The position numbers and the translations under genes were made by a program. A stretch of 64,000 nucleotides of DNA from positions 18,665,273 to 18,729,272 of the forward strand of contig OZ022241.1 in the NCBI GenBank assembly GCA_963978895.1, given 5' to 3'. Within the stretch, counting starts at the first letter, position 1. Each line of letters starts with the position of its first letter. A model generated the notes under the pieces. That model worked only from the letters and a program-made list of their open reading frames with translations, was not told where the DNA came from and ran no database searches. Positions 12,112-49,906 of this stretch are shown in pieces. This DNA comes from Erpobdella octoculata (lineage: Eukaryota; Annelida; Clitellata; Hirudinida; Erpobdellidae).

Positions 12112-14180
12112 GCACAGTGAAGCCAGGGGCGCAACCAGGGTGGTAGGGGAGCGCAAGCCCCCCCATGCCAAATCGGAGGGTCCTGCAATTTTTCCAAATT
12201 CGATAAGTTTTTTTTGGGGGGGTGGGGGGTGCTACATTTATTCATAAACTTAATTTTTACAGTTGCTTTAACTGGTTTGAGACTGAGTTTGACTATCTTC
12301 AGTTTGCAGTTTTTCTATTCTTTTCTTTCATTAATAAATTATTAAAGATACCAAAAAAAGACTGCAGACCAGGGACGTAAATTCAGCATTTTCCAGGGGG
12401 GGGCAAAATTTTCCCGCCATTATATAGCTTACTGACAGGGTTACCCGGTGTTGTCCGGGTTTTTTGTGCTTAGTTTTTTTTCGTTTTTGCCAACGAAACG
12501 TCAAAGAAATAACAGATTTTTTTTTTAATTTTTCAAAATTTTCTCATCAATGAAGTTACCTGCATGCCAAATGTTGTTAAAATTGCTCCTGCGGCTTGGA
12601 TGTGATAAACGAATGCTCTCACACACACATTACCTTTTACATTTATATAAATACGTAGGTACAAGCAGAGAGGGATGGGGAAATGCATCCCCCATCAGAG
12701 TATCAATTGAAATTTTTTTGGGTATAATACCTTGTTTTTAGAAGACGACCGTAGCTTTTTTGGGAGGAGAAATTAGAAGTCTTTGAAAAAAAATTTGAAA
12801 AATACTTACGACTACCCCTTACCGGTTATCAGCTTTTTGGAAGAGAATATAAAAATTTCTGAAGTAAATCCCCACCAAAAAATTCTATATTCGCCACGCG
12901 CCACTGGGTATAAGGAAGATGAATGATTTAATCATATTGCAGGGGCAAGTACAGGATTAGTAAAACAAGTAAAGGAAAAACAAGTTTTTCAACACAAACT
13001 TTGATTTCAAATACATTCAATTTAGAAATGCAAAAGATGTTTAAAGTTTTTTTTAAATTGAATCATGTATTTTCATCAAATATAAAGCTGTGCTGAAAGT
13101 TTCAACTTCCTAGCTAGTCAAAATGCTGGTTAAATTTCACTTGCAAGATTTGCGTACAGAGAAAGACACACACACACAAACAAACAGAGATTGTAACCTA
13201 AATAAAAATTTGTAAAAAAGATGTCCAAAATGGGGTGGGTATAATTTTGTTTTATTTTTGTGTAATAAATAATAACTTTGATGTAAACAGCTGTGAGGGA
13301 ATCAACATTGTATTAATACCACTAATAGGGTAAAATTCCACGAGTTCTCTTATTGTATTTTGGCACAGAAAACAGCTAATCTTTGGACCAACACTGATAC
13401 ACAAATTATTACTCTGCAGTTATTGGTAAATCTAGCATCGAGATATAAAATTGTATACACACGCAAACAGAATTCCAATACGCATTGAATCATCACGAGG
13501 TTAAGTAAAGTTAAAATTAACATATTATATAGTAAACTCTAAGTAAAAAAAAATTTAATTTTGGAAATCAAGGGGGGCGAATTGTCTATACACGCCGGAA
13601 AGATTCCAATACGCATTGCAACATCACTAGGTTAAGTAAAGTTAAAATTAAATAAATATATAGTAAACTCTAGGTAAAAAAATTCAAATTTTGAAAATCA
13701 GGGGGGGGCAAATGCCCCCCCTGCCCCCCCCAATTTACGTCCCTGCTGCAGACAGAAGATAGTCAAAACATTTTTTCGTCTGCGGCGGGCTTTTTTTCTT
13801 TTTTTTAAATTTGAGCAAGCCCACCAGGCCTAGTCAGAAGACCTTGCATTTTTTCCAAATATGAGGGTTTTTCTTTGGGTGGGGGTGCTACATTTATTCA
13901 TAAACTTTTTTTACAATTGCTTTAACTGATTTGAGAATGAGTTTGACTATCTTCAGTTTGCAGTCTTTCTTTTCTGTCATTAATAAATTCTTAAAGATAC
14001 CAAAAAAAGACTGCAGACTGAAGATAGTCAAAATATTTTTTTGACTGCGGCAGGCTTTCTTCCTTTTTTAAAATTTGAGCAAGCCTCCTCCTAGGCCTAA
14101 TCGGAGGGCCCTGCAATTTTTCCAAATATGAGAGGTTTTCCTTTGGGTAGGGGTGCTACATTTATTCGTAAACTTATTTT
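12112..14180. repeat. ~260-bp tandem repeat split by a hAT
   Basis: Units share GGTGCTACATTTATTC, TTTGACTATCTTCAGTTTGC and AAGACTGCAGAC. Units lie at 12112-12369, 13746-~14010 and ~14010-14180; GTGCTACATTT recurs at ~12228, 13885 and 14151. Element 12370-13745 interrupts the first boundary. Confidence 0.75.
12370..13745. mobile_element. Non-autonomous hAT element with 8-bp target duplication
   Basis: Terminal repeats CAGGGACGTAAATT and AATTTACGTCCCTG are flanked by the perfect 8-bp duplication CTGCAGAC (12362-12369 and 13746-13753). The ends carry runs of G and C. Inside are a ~120-bp direct duplication (13455-13570 and 13585-13700), a reversed dispersed repeat at 12940-13200 and a stretch at 12438-12460 resembling the reversed Helitron end. 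No transposase is seen. Confidence 0.9.
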
Positions 14181-14218
14181 TTTACAAACTTTTAATTAGG
14201 TTACAATCTCTGTTTGTG

Positions 14219-14540
14219 TGTGTATGTATGTATGTATGTATGTATGTATGTATGTATGTATGTATGTATGTATGTATGTATGTATGTATGTATGTATGTA
14301 TGTATGTATGTATGTATGTATGTATGTATGTATGTATGTATGTATGTATGTATGTATGTATGTATGTATGTATGTATGTATGTATGTATGTATGTATGTA
14401 TGTATGTATGTATGTATGTATGTATGTATGTATGTATGTATGTATGTATGTATGTATGTATGTATGTATGTATGTATGTATGTATGTATGTATGTATGTA
14501 TGTATGTATGTATGTATGTATGTATGTATGTATGTATGTA
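14219..14540. repeat. (ATGT)n array, ~320 bp
   Basis: An essentially perfect ATGT/TATG array, followed by TGTGTGTGTC. Confidence 0.98.
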
Positions 14541-14884
14541 TGTGTGTGTGTCTTTCTCTGTACGAAAATCTTGAAAGTAAAATTTAACCAGCTTTTTGAC
14601 TAGCTAGGAAGCTGAAACTGTCAGCATAGCTTTATATTGGATGACAATACATGATTCAATTAAAAAAATATTTTGTGTTAAACTCGTTTTTTCATTTACT
14701 TGTTTCACAATTAACTCAACTAAAAATTTAATAAAAAAAATATATTTACTGATTTATTTAAACTATGAAATTGTAAAACACCTTCGACAGTCTGTTTTCA
14801 TTTACATAAAAGTTTTGCAGCGGGCGGTGAAACTCGGTTTACGATTTTTGGTGTTTGTGTTTTATAATTTATATAGCGTCTTTT
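14541..14884. other. Dispersed-repeat DNA, no gene
   Basis: 14560-14700 is the inverted counterpart of 12990-13200 (ACAGAGAAAGACACACACAC and its flanks). The remainder is AT-rich with no supported feature. Confidence 0.55.
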
Positions 14885-15049
14885 CCAGAGTTAAGATAAG
14901 ATAAGATAACATTTATTATAGTGGTTTAGAAGAATTTACGCCTATAGACAACCACTTCGAATTTAAAAAAATAAAAAAAGATAATAAAAATAATAATAAT
15001 AAATAAATAAAATAAAATAAATAAAAAATAATAATAATAGATAAATAAA

Positions 15050-16950
15050 CTAATGAAAAATAAATAGTTTGTAAAAAAACCAGTATCCATGCCTGGATAG
15101 CGCTACTTTAAAAAATGTGGTAGTCTCAGATGCTACAGTGTCATCGTCCAAGTCATTCCATATATTTACCACTCTAGAACTAAAAAAATCCTTTTTTCTA
15201 GTCTTTTCTTGTTTTTTAAAAAGCTTGAATCTATGTATCCTAGTGCTTTGAATCGGTGATTGTTTAAAAAACATTGCTGGTGTTAAATCCTCTTTTCCTG
15301 TTATTATCTTGTAGGCTTCGATCAAGTCACCCTTACTTCTCCTTTTCTCTAAAGTTGTTAAGCCACATTGTTTTAATCTTTCTTCGTAAGGTAACTGGCT
15401 TAAATGCTTAATCAACTTTGTAGCCCTCCTTTGTACCTTCTCCAACACTACGATGTCCTTTTTATAAAACAGGGTTCCAAGCTTGTACACAATATTCTAG
15501 ATGTGGTCTTACCAAACATTTGTATAGCCTGATAATTATTTCCTGGTTTCGACTTATTATTGTTCTTTTGACCAACCCTAAAATCTTATTGGCTCGCTTT
15601 GCTGCTTTCGTACACTGTCTTGATGGTTTGCCGCTATTGTGTACTATAACTCCCAGATCTCTTTCCTCTTCAGATGTCTTCAACAATATTCCTCCCATCT
15701 CATACTGAGACTCTTGGTTACTATTACCCATGTGCATCACTGAGCATTTATCTACGTTGAACATCATTTGCCAGTCTAGGGACCATTGGTATATTTTTGC
15801 AAGATCTTTTCTTAAAATGTCGGCATCCAGCTCACACTCTACTTCATAGATAACTTTGTATCATCAGCAAATTTTGAGACCTTTGAACAAGTCCCTATAT
15901 CAAGGTCGTTAATGAACAGAACAACTAGTAAAGGTCCCAAAACGGATCCTTGCGGTACACCACTTTTTATGCTTTTCCACTCCGAGTATTTCTATTTAAT
16001 TCAAACATTTTGTTTTCTGTTAGCTAGCCATTCTTTGATCCATCCTCGAATATTACCTCTTATTCCAGCAGCTTCTATTTTTCTCATCAACCGTGTATGT
16101 GGTACTTTGTCGAAGGTTTTGGCAAAATCCAGATAGACTATGTCTACAGGGGATCCTTTGTCTAAGTGGGTATAAACATTTTCAAAACAATCTAGCAAAT
16201 TTGTTAGACATGATCCTCTTTGTACGAATCTATGTTGGCTGTTTATCAAAATGCTGTGATGTTTAATGTGATTCATTAATTCGAGCTGAATGGATTTTTC
16301 CATGACTTTGCAAATAATGCACGTGAGACTTACTGGACGATAGTTACTTGCCTCAAATCTGCTACCTTTTTTAAAGAGTGGTACAATGATTGCATCTTTC
16401 CAATCACAAGGAATTTCTCCAGTTTCAAGGACCTGTTCATTATTTCTGTTAACGCATCGCATATTTCGTGTCTTACTTCTCTTAAAAAGATGGGATGTAA
16501 TGCATCGATACTCGGACTTTTATCTGTTTTTAGGTCCTTCAAGTGTCTTTCAACGTTTTGTTTTGTGATAACCACATTAGTCATTTTCTGGTCTATTTTT
16601 CCCTTAAACATGTTCACAGGTTCCGTATGTTTTCTATGTCTTTTTCAGTAAAAACCGTACAAAAATAATTATTTAACATTTCAGCTACCTCTTCATCGTT
16701 TTCAACCACTTCGCCTAACTCATTTTTTAACGGCTCCACTAGGTCTTTTCGTTTTTGCTTACTTCGGACATACGCATAGAAACTTTTGCTGTCATTTTTT
16801 ATATAATCTGTCAACTTTTTCTCATAATCAATTATGGCTCTTTTAATGTTTTTTTTTGTCTCGTTTCTTTTCTTGACATATTTGTCGCGCAATTGTTGCA
16901 GTATTATTTTTTGCCTGCCTCACTATTACTTGCAGCTGCAATTTCATTTT
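15050..16950 (-). pseudogene. LINE reverse transcriptase region, frameshifted
   Basis: Ordered motifs on the minus strand are [46 protein letters not shown] and FADDTKLSM (~15850-15960). These are followed by the post-RT region with RPHLEYCVQAWNPVL and the C-terminal LEKVQRRATKLI and TLEKRRSKGDLIEAYKI. The aspartates of the catalytic FADD box are present. The pieces lie in at least four frame segments (16614-16892, 16330-16617, 16001-16462, 15462-15767, 15050-15490), so the enzyme cannot be made as one protein. Confidence 0.88.
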
Positions 16951-17019
16951 CATTTCGAAGTGTTTGGAACCTTTTCCATGCTTTGATTTTTGCTCTTCTT
17001 TTTTTAAAGACTTCCTTTG

Positions 17020-17842
17020 TTATCTATGGCTGTTTCCTGACAATTTTTTTCTTAATGGTATTATTTCTTGAATGACCTCCTCCATGCTCTTTTTGAATAA
17101 CATCCAGCTGTCATTTACATCCACCGATTCAATTTTTCCCATTATATTCATGTCTCTTATTTTGCTTCTTACTTTGTTATAATTTGCTTTAAAAAAATTA
17201 TAGCTAATATGAGAATTTATTTTCATGTTACAATCCTGCAATATTATTTCAAATCTTACAATTTGGTGGTCACGAGAATAAAAAGGCTCTCCTACAGAGA
17301 TGTTCTCTACAATGTTCTCATCTGAAGTTATTACTAAATCTAATATATTTTTGTTTCTTGTTGGGTACATGACATGTTGATGTAAAAATTCCCCATTAAT
17401 ACAATCCAAGAATTTAATATCTTGATGACTTTCTCCTTCTATGTTTATCCAGTTTATATGATAATTGAAATCTCCCATTATCAATACAGATTCCTGGCTA
17501 ACCCTACCCAATAATTCACACAAACCATTATTCACACTTTCATCTACATTTGGGGGTCTGTAGCAAATACCTATTAGTAAACTGTTTTTAGCTCCATGCT
17601 GTATATCACACCAGAGACTTTCTTTAAACTTATCGCTTGCTATATCTTTTCTTTCCACTGCCTTTATTTCATTTTTAACATATAAAATTATACCACCTGC
17701 ACCATGCCCCTTATTATTTTGATTTTTCCTGTCTTTTCTAAACATAGTGTACCCATTAATTGCTAGTTCAATATCTAATATATCTTCGTTTGCCCATGAT
17801 TCTGTTATACCAATAATGCCAGATTTTTTTAATTCCACATAA
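17020..17842 (-). pseudogene. LINE AP endonuclease domain, 5'-truncated
   Basis: The reading frame contains the catalytic signatures GITESW (Glu), YRPPNV, GDFNYHINW (Asp/Asn) and SRDHQIVRF (Asp-His) of LINE endonucleases. The N-terminal segment ending at ELKKSG joins directly to the CCCAGCAAACAC element, so residues upstream are foreign. Confidence 0.85.
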
Positions 17843-18599
17843 CCCAGCAAACACACCCGCACGGGACCCGTGCGGGATAGAGCCGGGGTACACAGCGGGT
17901 TCAGCACGGGGAACCCGGCGTGATCCCGCCGGGTTTTGTCCGCGGGATTTACACGGGACCCGCACGGGATCCCCAGATCATTAAGCACCGATCAACAAAA
18001 AATACGGGATCAGCACGGGATACCCAGCTATATCCGGCATCATTAAGCACAGGATCAGCACAGGATACCCAGGTATATCCCGGCATCATTAAGCACGGGA
18101 TCAGCACGCGATGCCCAGCTATATCCCGGCATCATTAATCACGGGACACACGCTCACACACCACGAAATAACGCAAATATAAACGTCTTACCTGATGTGC
18201 AGAGCTCACAAATATAAGAAAAATAATAGAGAAAAGAATTGAAAACAACCTGATACACTGGCACGCGAGTCACTTCAAAATCAATTTTGGCAAATTTTAT
18301 GCCGAGACCCGGGAACCTTCAGATCATCAGTCTAACGCTCTCCCAACTGGGACCCGTGTCTATCCCGGCGCTTTACCCGGCGAGTATTCTTCCATTAAAA
18401 AGTCACGTGATAGAGCTGGGATAGACTGCTGGGTTAGACACGGGACCCGCGCGGGATGAATGCTCATTTAAATGATTTATTACCAGCCGGGATCCCCGCA
18501 TGGGTCCCGTCTCTATCCCGGTGTTTTATCCCAGCGAGATGGGATAAACGAGGAACCCGTCTCTAACCCGCACGGTCCCGTGCGAGTGTGTTTGCTGGG
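17843..18599. mobile_element. TIR DNA element with CCCAGCAAACAC ends
   Basis: Termini CCCAGCAAACACAC and GTGTGTTTGCTGGG are inverted, extending into CGCACGGGAC/GTCCCGTGCG. Inside are ~3 tandem copies of a ~56-bp unit (GCACGGGATCAGCACGGGAT, 17985-18150). A fragment at 18302-18352 resembles part of a tRNA read on the minus strand (CAGTTGGGAGAGCGTTAGAC). The target duplication is not clear and no ORF for a transposase is seen. The superfamily is not assigned. Confidence 0.75.
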
Positions 18600-18960
18600 A
18601 AACTTCCAATGCACATCTTTTTTCTTTGCTTACTATACTTCTTCATTGGCATAGAAACATTTACATCCACCGATTCAATTTACCAGAGGCGCTGTTCTTT
18701 CACATGCCCCACGGATAGAAACGATTAAAAAAACTTAATTTGAACATCTTTCGTATTTCTAAATCGAGTGCATTTGAAATTAAAGTTTGTGCTAAAAAAC
18801 TCGTTTTTCTTTTACTTGTTACAATTGCTTGAACTGGCTTGAGACTGAGTTTGCAGTCTTTTTTTTCATTAATAACTTATTATATATTTTTCATTAATAA
18901 ATTATTATATATTTTGCATTAATAAATTATTATATATTTTTCATTAATAAATTATTTATA
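18600..18960. other. LINE scraps and dispersed repeat
   Basis: 18640-18682 resembles two separate parts of the LINE at 16.77 and 17.11 kb joined together (minus strand). 18735-18860 is another copy of the dispersed repeat, and 18880-18958 holds four copies of a TTCATTAATAAATTATTATA-type unit. Confidence 0.55.
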
Positions 18961-19187
18961 TTTTTAAGTAGTTAATGAATGAGATAAACTTGAGGCGGAA
19001 GTCATAGAAGTGCGTGGTCACAAACAGGCTAAAATATTACTTAAAAATTGCAAAATTTACTTGGTGTTGATTGTTTACTCAATGAAAATATTAAAAGTGC
19101 AAACTTTTTTAAAATTTTAGTTTGACAGAACTTTTGATCACAAGTTTCACTTTTTTATTTCATTGTGCGTCTCTAGTTTCTGAAGCG

Positions 19188-19201
19188 GTTGCTAGGTCGC
19201 C
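19188..19201 (+). promoter_or_regulatory. Possible RFX-type half site upstream of the radial spoke gene
   Basis: GTTGCTAGGTCGCC has one good half (GTTGCYA) of the RFX X-box and a poor second half. It lies ~160 bp before the ATG of a ciliary gene, where such sites are common. This is weak evidence alone. Confidence 0.25.
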
Positions 19202-19359
19202 GAAACAGTGCCATTATAACTATGTAATTCTCAGTTATTCTGACTCGGTAGTATTCGTAAGTTTTTTTTCTAGAACAGCAACTTGATAAAGGAACGTGGT
19301 TAAACTTTAACGGCTCACAGATTTAAAACAAGTTTGGGGTAATCTAATTTCCAGACAAG

Positions 19360-30307
<10,948 letters not shown>

Positions 30308-30451
30308 AGTGTCTAGGATTACATATTATGTGCCAAATACAAATGAGAATGGCTATCTATTTTATTGTGATTTGTGGAAGATTACTAGAATTGTATTTCA
30401 ATTAAATTGTTAAAATAAGTATTTTAATAAGTGATGGTCCAGTACCAGTAT

Positions 30452-30457
30452 AATAAA
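30452..30457 (+). terminator. Polyadenylation signal of the radial spoke gene
   Basis: AATAAA 145 bp after the stop codon. A second AATAAA lies at 30590-30595. Confidence 0.55.
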
Positions 30458-30595
30458 AAAATGTTTGGCAAAAGTATGATTTATTACATGTCTGAAGTTA
30501 GCAATATTGCTGGGGCTGTGCTATACATTGTTGGATGGGGTTTGAAAAATGGAATCTAATGGTATAATTGGTTTTTCTTCACTTCAACAAATAAA

Positions 30596-31579
30596 AAAGT
30601 TATAAGCCAAAAACGACGATTTTCCGACTAAAATTGCATAAAATAAGCCTTTGCTCTTCTTTGAGAAATTATAAATTTTTTTAACGGCTTGCAACACAGA
30701 ATAATTTTTAAAGCTGTTTTAACATGGAAAACTCATAATCACATCTCAAGCAAGAAAGATGTTATACAGGAGATGATGTTACTGTTCTGGATGTACCTGG
30801 GAGTTATCTTAAAAAATAGGGAATATCTGGAATGTTCTGACATCTTGCAGTAAAGTATTAGAATTAACAAATTTACGGTTTTGTTTCACGGAACAAAATA
30901 AATATGTGACAAATAAATCTACTTGACAGATTTAACAGAGTAGACTTTTTTGGTCAGATGAAAGGGCTGCCCAAAAAAGTCTACTCAGTTAAATCTGCAA
31001 AATTACTTCTTCTGAACTTCCCCTTTTATAAGTTTGATAGAGACCACAAATAATCAATTATTTCTTTAATTAAACAAAGCCACAAACCTGTAAAGTTCTC
31101 AAAAGAAAAATAAATGTAAATTATGTTTTACATATGTGACAAAGTTTCTAAAAATATAAGTGGATTGAGATCAACATGAGATATGAAGTTGGAATAAAAA
31201 ATTAAAATAAACATAAAACTGTTGACACAAGCACAAAAACTTCATTCGCAGCGTAATGATATTATTAAGCTAGTAAAAATATTTACTGGAGATGTTGACA
31301 AGTGCATCTTAAAAAATGAATGTTCCAAAATTAAATAAAACAAAAAAATATTTCTAACACACATTTTAACTCCAATCAAAAACACTCTCAAGCTTTACTA
31401 AAAATTCAGACTGTATGATAGAAAATAGAAAAGAAATACACTGTTGATGTTAGGTCTTTTTTGCTTCAACAATTACTTTAACCATTACAGCAAAAAAAAT
31501 GCAAACAAAAATGTAGTTGACAGAAAGTAAGATCCATAATACTGAACTACATCTCCACTGATTAGTAAAAACTCTTCGT
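30596..31579. other. Intergenic AT-rich DNA
   Basis: Lies between two convergent genes. Apart from an imperfect inverted repeat (AAATCTACTTGACAGATTTA, CAGAGTAGACTTTTTTGG, CCAAAAAAGTCTACTCAG at 30914-31000) nothing is recognised. Confidence 0.5.
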
Positions 31580-31663
31580 TCAATTGAAATCATCATCATC
31601 ATCATAATTCCATTCCCCTCCTGATGCCTTTAATTTCTCTACCATTTCATGCCACAATGGTCC
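31580..31663 (-). CDS. Possible alternative 3' terminal exon of the FERM gene
   Basis: On the minus strand an acceptor (ACTACTGACAG) is followed by 27 codons and a stop, GPLWHEMVEKLKASGGEW then NYDDDDDFN. Read in phase 0 this cannot join exon 19 (phase 2). It does join, in phase, a strong unused donor inside exon 20 (CAG/GTAGGA after 35735), giving a protein with a different acidic C terminus. The peptide looks protein-like and is not repeat-derived. It may instead be the last exon of another gene. Confidence 0.4.
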   Translation of the reverse strand, partial: GPLWHEMVEKLKASGGEWNYDDDDDFN

Positions 31664-32786
31664 CTGTCAGTAGTCAATTTGTATAAGATCCTCTTATCAG
31701 AATACAATTTTATGGAAAAATATATCTAAAACATAATAACCATTATAATAGCTTGCACCAAATACATCGTGAAACAATTTATCCATCATAGGAAAATTCA
31801 TAATTTTTCATGATGGAAACTTAATTGTCAGAACACAACCTTTGTTTAAAACGTTGAATGTTTTATAAAATAATCAATACATGGAAGTAAATAAGAATTT
31901 AATCGTCCGAAAAATTTGTCGAATAAATTAAATACATTTTTTTCTTTTGCATACTCTTACCTTTAAATTTCTGTTACTAATACAATTATTTATTTTTAAA
32001 ATGAAGCTTTCTTTTGGGTTATCTTTGTAACTCTGAATTAATGAGAAAACTTGCTGTGGACAAGAATTAACGTAATTCTGAAAACATGGTTTTCTATAGA
32101 CATCATAAAAGTGTCCAGAATGTTGCAAAAGTTAAAAATGATTTAATTTGCCTTAAAGCCTTTAATTCGCCAAACAAAAGTGATTTTCATTATCTATTCT
32201 TAGTTTTGGTATTTTACAGACGCTATAAGGTATGTTAGTCCGTAAAAAACAACTGTGGCAAGTAAGCAATAACTTGGTCATATCATTTCAATGGTTTAAT
32301 TAGCCTTGCCACAGTTTCCTTGATTGGCCGCTATATAAAGTGATTGTCATTAACATTTGCTATATTTTGTTCATTTTAGTTGAAATATGCTTCTCGAATT
32401 GGTTCAATGGCTCAAAATTTTAACCATGTTTTTCTTACTCAAATTAGTATTTTTTCATTAATAAACTATTTTAATTTTAATTTCTTGTCATCAGTTACAA
32501 ATAACAATAGACCTAAAATTTATAAAGATGGTTAGGAAAATTAGTCGTTATTCTTCAAGTCTGTTTTAGGCAAATTTACCAGAATTTAAGTTTTGTCATT
32601 AAGAAAATGAAATAAAAAATTCATGTTTTTAACTTGGAGTAAAAATGCTTATTATTTCAAGAAGAACTTTCTTCGTGATAAATTCTCCTCACGATGAATT
32701 GTTTTACGATAAATTTGGTGGACACCATTATAATAATGTTTCCAAGTTCATAATACACATTCAAGGGATAATGTAGAGTAGAAAGC
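31664..32786. other. AT-rich non-coding DNA
   Basis: No supported gene or repeat was recognised between the putative exon and the hAT at 32787. Confidence 0.5.
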
Positions 32787-33303
32787 TAGACCCCTCAGCC
32801 GCCTTAGTAACCGTTTCACGGCCGGCTTAGCACGTTTTGCGGCCTAATTTACGGCGAGCCGAGACTTTTGCGGCCGGCGGCGGCTAACTGTTTTTGTGGC
32901 CGGCGGCGGCTTAATTCTCGGCTTATATGTAAATTTACCACTTGGCAATCAGAAGTTTCAAAACGCAAAATTGTGAAAATTTTAGATGCCCTAAACAAAA
33001 CTTTAAATCACTATTTTTCCTAAAGTGTTTCAATATCACCCATCATTAGTAGTGATTTCAACTCAATAAAATTATAAATCACACCACAGTCCACTATTTT
33101 TTTCAAAAATTTGTCCAACTAATGCCAACTGGCAAATATTATAATTCTAAATCATATATACTCATGTCCTTGAATAAAATATCAGTTTTTCAAAAAACTA
33201 AAGCACTGAACAAAGTTTCAAAGTCAAATCTTTTTTAGTTTTTTTATAGTTTATATTCCAAAAATTTAATGTAGATGTTCACAGTTCAAAATCTGGTTGA
33301 GAC

Positions 33304-33435
<132 letters not shown>

Positions 33436-33529
33436 TTGTAGTCATGTATCATGTAGAAAAAATTTATTTTATTCAGTTTAGAAGGGCAAAAGCTTGATCG
33501 CTTCCCATTGCAGATTAACCCTGCTACTG

Positions 33530-33955
33530 AATTGGGACTAATTTTTATTTTATTACCAATGCTTTTATTAACTCGTCGTCTCTGTTTCTCTGTCTGTCTG
33601 TTTGTTTCTCTGTCTGTCTGTTTGTTTCTCTGTCTGTTTCAAATCTTGCAATCAATTTTTGAGTCACTTCCTGATGATAGAATTTTTCAAATTTTGCATA
33701 CATGCTCAAAATAGAAGACAATGCAATATTCAATTATTAGTTTTACAATAAGTCAATTAATTTAGTTAATTTTAATTAATTTATATATATTTATGTATAT
33801 GTGTACGTGTGTGTGTTTATTATATTTTTTTATCTAGGAATTTATGTATATGTGTTTGCAAAAAATTGATTGTAAAATTTGTGTTTTAATTACATATAAA
33901 AGAATTGGGTTTTAAAAATTCATTTTTAATTTACTTGTTTTTGTTCATAGGTTAA
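33530..33955 (+). repeat. Dispersed repeat shared with 58105-58505
   Basis: Both copies contain ACCAATGCTTTTATTAACTC, a TCTGTCTGTTT minisatellite, CACTTCCTGATGATAGA and AATTTGTGTTTTAATTACAT. Confidence 0.8.
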
Positions 33956-34341
33956 ATTTTGACTGTGATTACTTTTGAAACTATAATTGGCCATTTTACA
34001 AAATGGCCGATAACGCAAAATACATCATCAAAATCAAATCATACAAGTGGATTCATGTACTACTGTACTAGCTTTAAAAGGTTTTCATTACCAGCATCAT
34101 CCCACCAACGGGGAGAAGAGTCTTTAACTTTCTGTGATTTTTCGAGTTATTTTTTATATTTTTCAAAGGTTTTAATATAAAAAATTTTTTTTTCAAGTAA
34201 CAGTGACTTAAGACTATTTAGCTATTAATTCAAGTTCATAATTAACATTTGAACTGAGTTATGTCTAGTATTTTACCTACTATAAGAACTTGTAAACGCC
34301 ACACCCACCACCAAATTTGAGGCAAACAAGTGGATATTGAA

Positions 34342-34398
<57 letters not shown>

Positions 34399-35259
34399 AC
34401 TATTGAATCTCCTCTAAAAAAGTCCACATAACCACCCTCCCCCACCGGGGTAGAGCTGGGTCTATAGCCAGCCTAAGGTTTACAAGATACAAAGAAGCAA
34501 GCTGTTACTGCTACAGTATGGGATAGGTCATAACAATATCTGCCCAATAGAAGAGTGGATTTGCTGAATATTTTGCTATTAAATCTTCACTAATAATAGT
34601 GCTTGCTAGATATCCATCGAGCTCAAGTTGTAATTTTTCTGCATCTGATCTTTTTTGCTAAAGTTGCATTGTCATTGACAGCCAGAACATGTAATGCGCG
34701 AAAACCATAGACATTAATGGTGAGAACGCTTTGTATGGCTGTAAAGTTTATGATTTTGATTGTGGCTATGAAGAAATAATTAATTTAAGAAAATTATAAT
34801 TAAAAATTTTTTAAATCACGGCTAGCCCCGATTTTTGCGGCTGGCGAGGCTTAATTTTTTTGTGGCCGGCTTGCAGCTTAGCCCCGATTTTCGCGGCCGG
34901 CGGCGGCTTCGCACTTTCGCGGCTCGGCTCGGCCGGCTAAACCGGCGGCTGAGGGGTCTATAGAAAGCTAGGCTAATTTTGGGCTAGAATAAAATCATAA
35001 AACAAGTTAAACTACCACATTATTAAAGCTGACGTGTCATAAAATTTATCCAAAAAATAGAAAACCATTTAATTACTCCTAAAAAAGCCTATATAATTTC
35101 TAAAAAATATAAAGTACAACTAGATTACTCCTACAGAAAATAAAATATGTCCATATAATTTCTAAAAAAATATAAAATACTCCCTCCTACAAAAATAAAA
35201 ATTTCTAAAACTTAATAAAACCACTAGATTACTCCCAAAATAAAAAAAAACAAAGTTTT

Positions 35260-35263
<4 letters not shown>

Positions 35264-35324
<61 letters not shown>
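35264..35324. repeat. (TA)n microsatellite
   Basis: About 60 bp of TA downstream of the FERM gene. Confidence 0.95.
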
Positions 35325-35327
<3 letters not shown>

Positions 35328-35394
35328 TTTTCAATTGTTCTTTTCCATAGCAAATTGGTTAATTTAACATTACACCAACAACCAGATATTAATA

Positions 35395-35400
35395 TTTATT
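35395..35400 (-). terminator. Polyadenylation signal of the FERM gene
   Basis: AATAAA on the minus strand, 65 bp after the stop codon of exon 20. Confidence 0.55.
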
Positions 35401-35464
35401 AAACAGTCAATAAAAACCATCCATAACAATTAAGAAAATTTCCTAACCACACAACAATCAAAAT

Positions 35465-49906
<14,442 letters not shown>

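Larger units (their letters stand above)
14885..17842 (-). mobile_element. Decayed CR1/L2-like LINE
   Basis: A non-LTR retrotransposon lies on the minus strand. In its own direction it has an endonuclease, a linker, a reverse transcriptase and a C-terminal region, then a 3' UTR ending in a TTATC pentamer tail (plus strand GATAAGATAAGATAA at 14896-14910). Several frameshifts break the ORF. The 5' end stops at the TIR element at 17843; the first ~40 endonuclease residues are missing. Confidence 0.9.

Noticed and set aside
14153..14603. Three overlapping CMYVCMYV frames
   Set aside because: A tetranucleotide array read in three frames; no gene signals.
18302..18352. Possible tRNA-Phe gene on the minus strand
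   Set aside because: Only the D-arm to variable-loop part is tRNA-like; there is no complete acceptor stem and it lies inside a TIR element.
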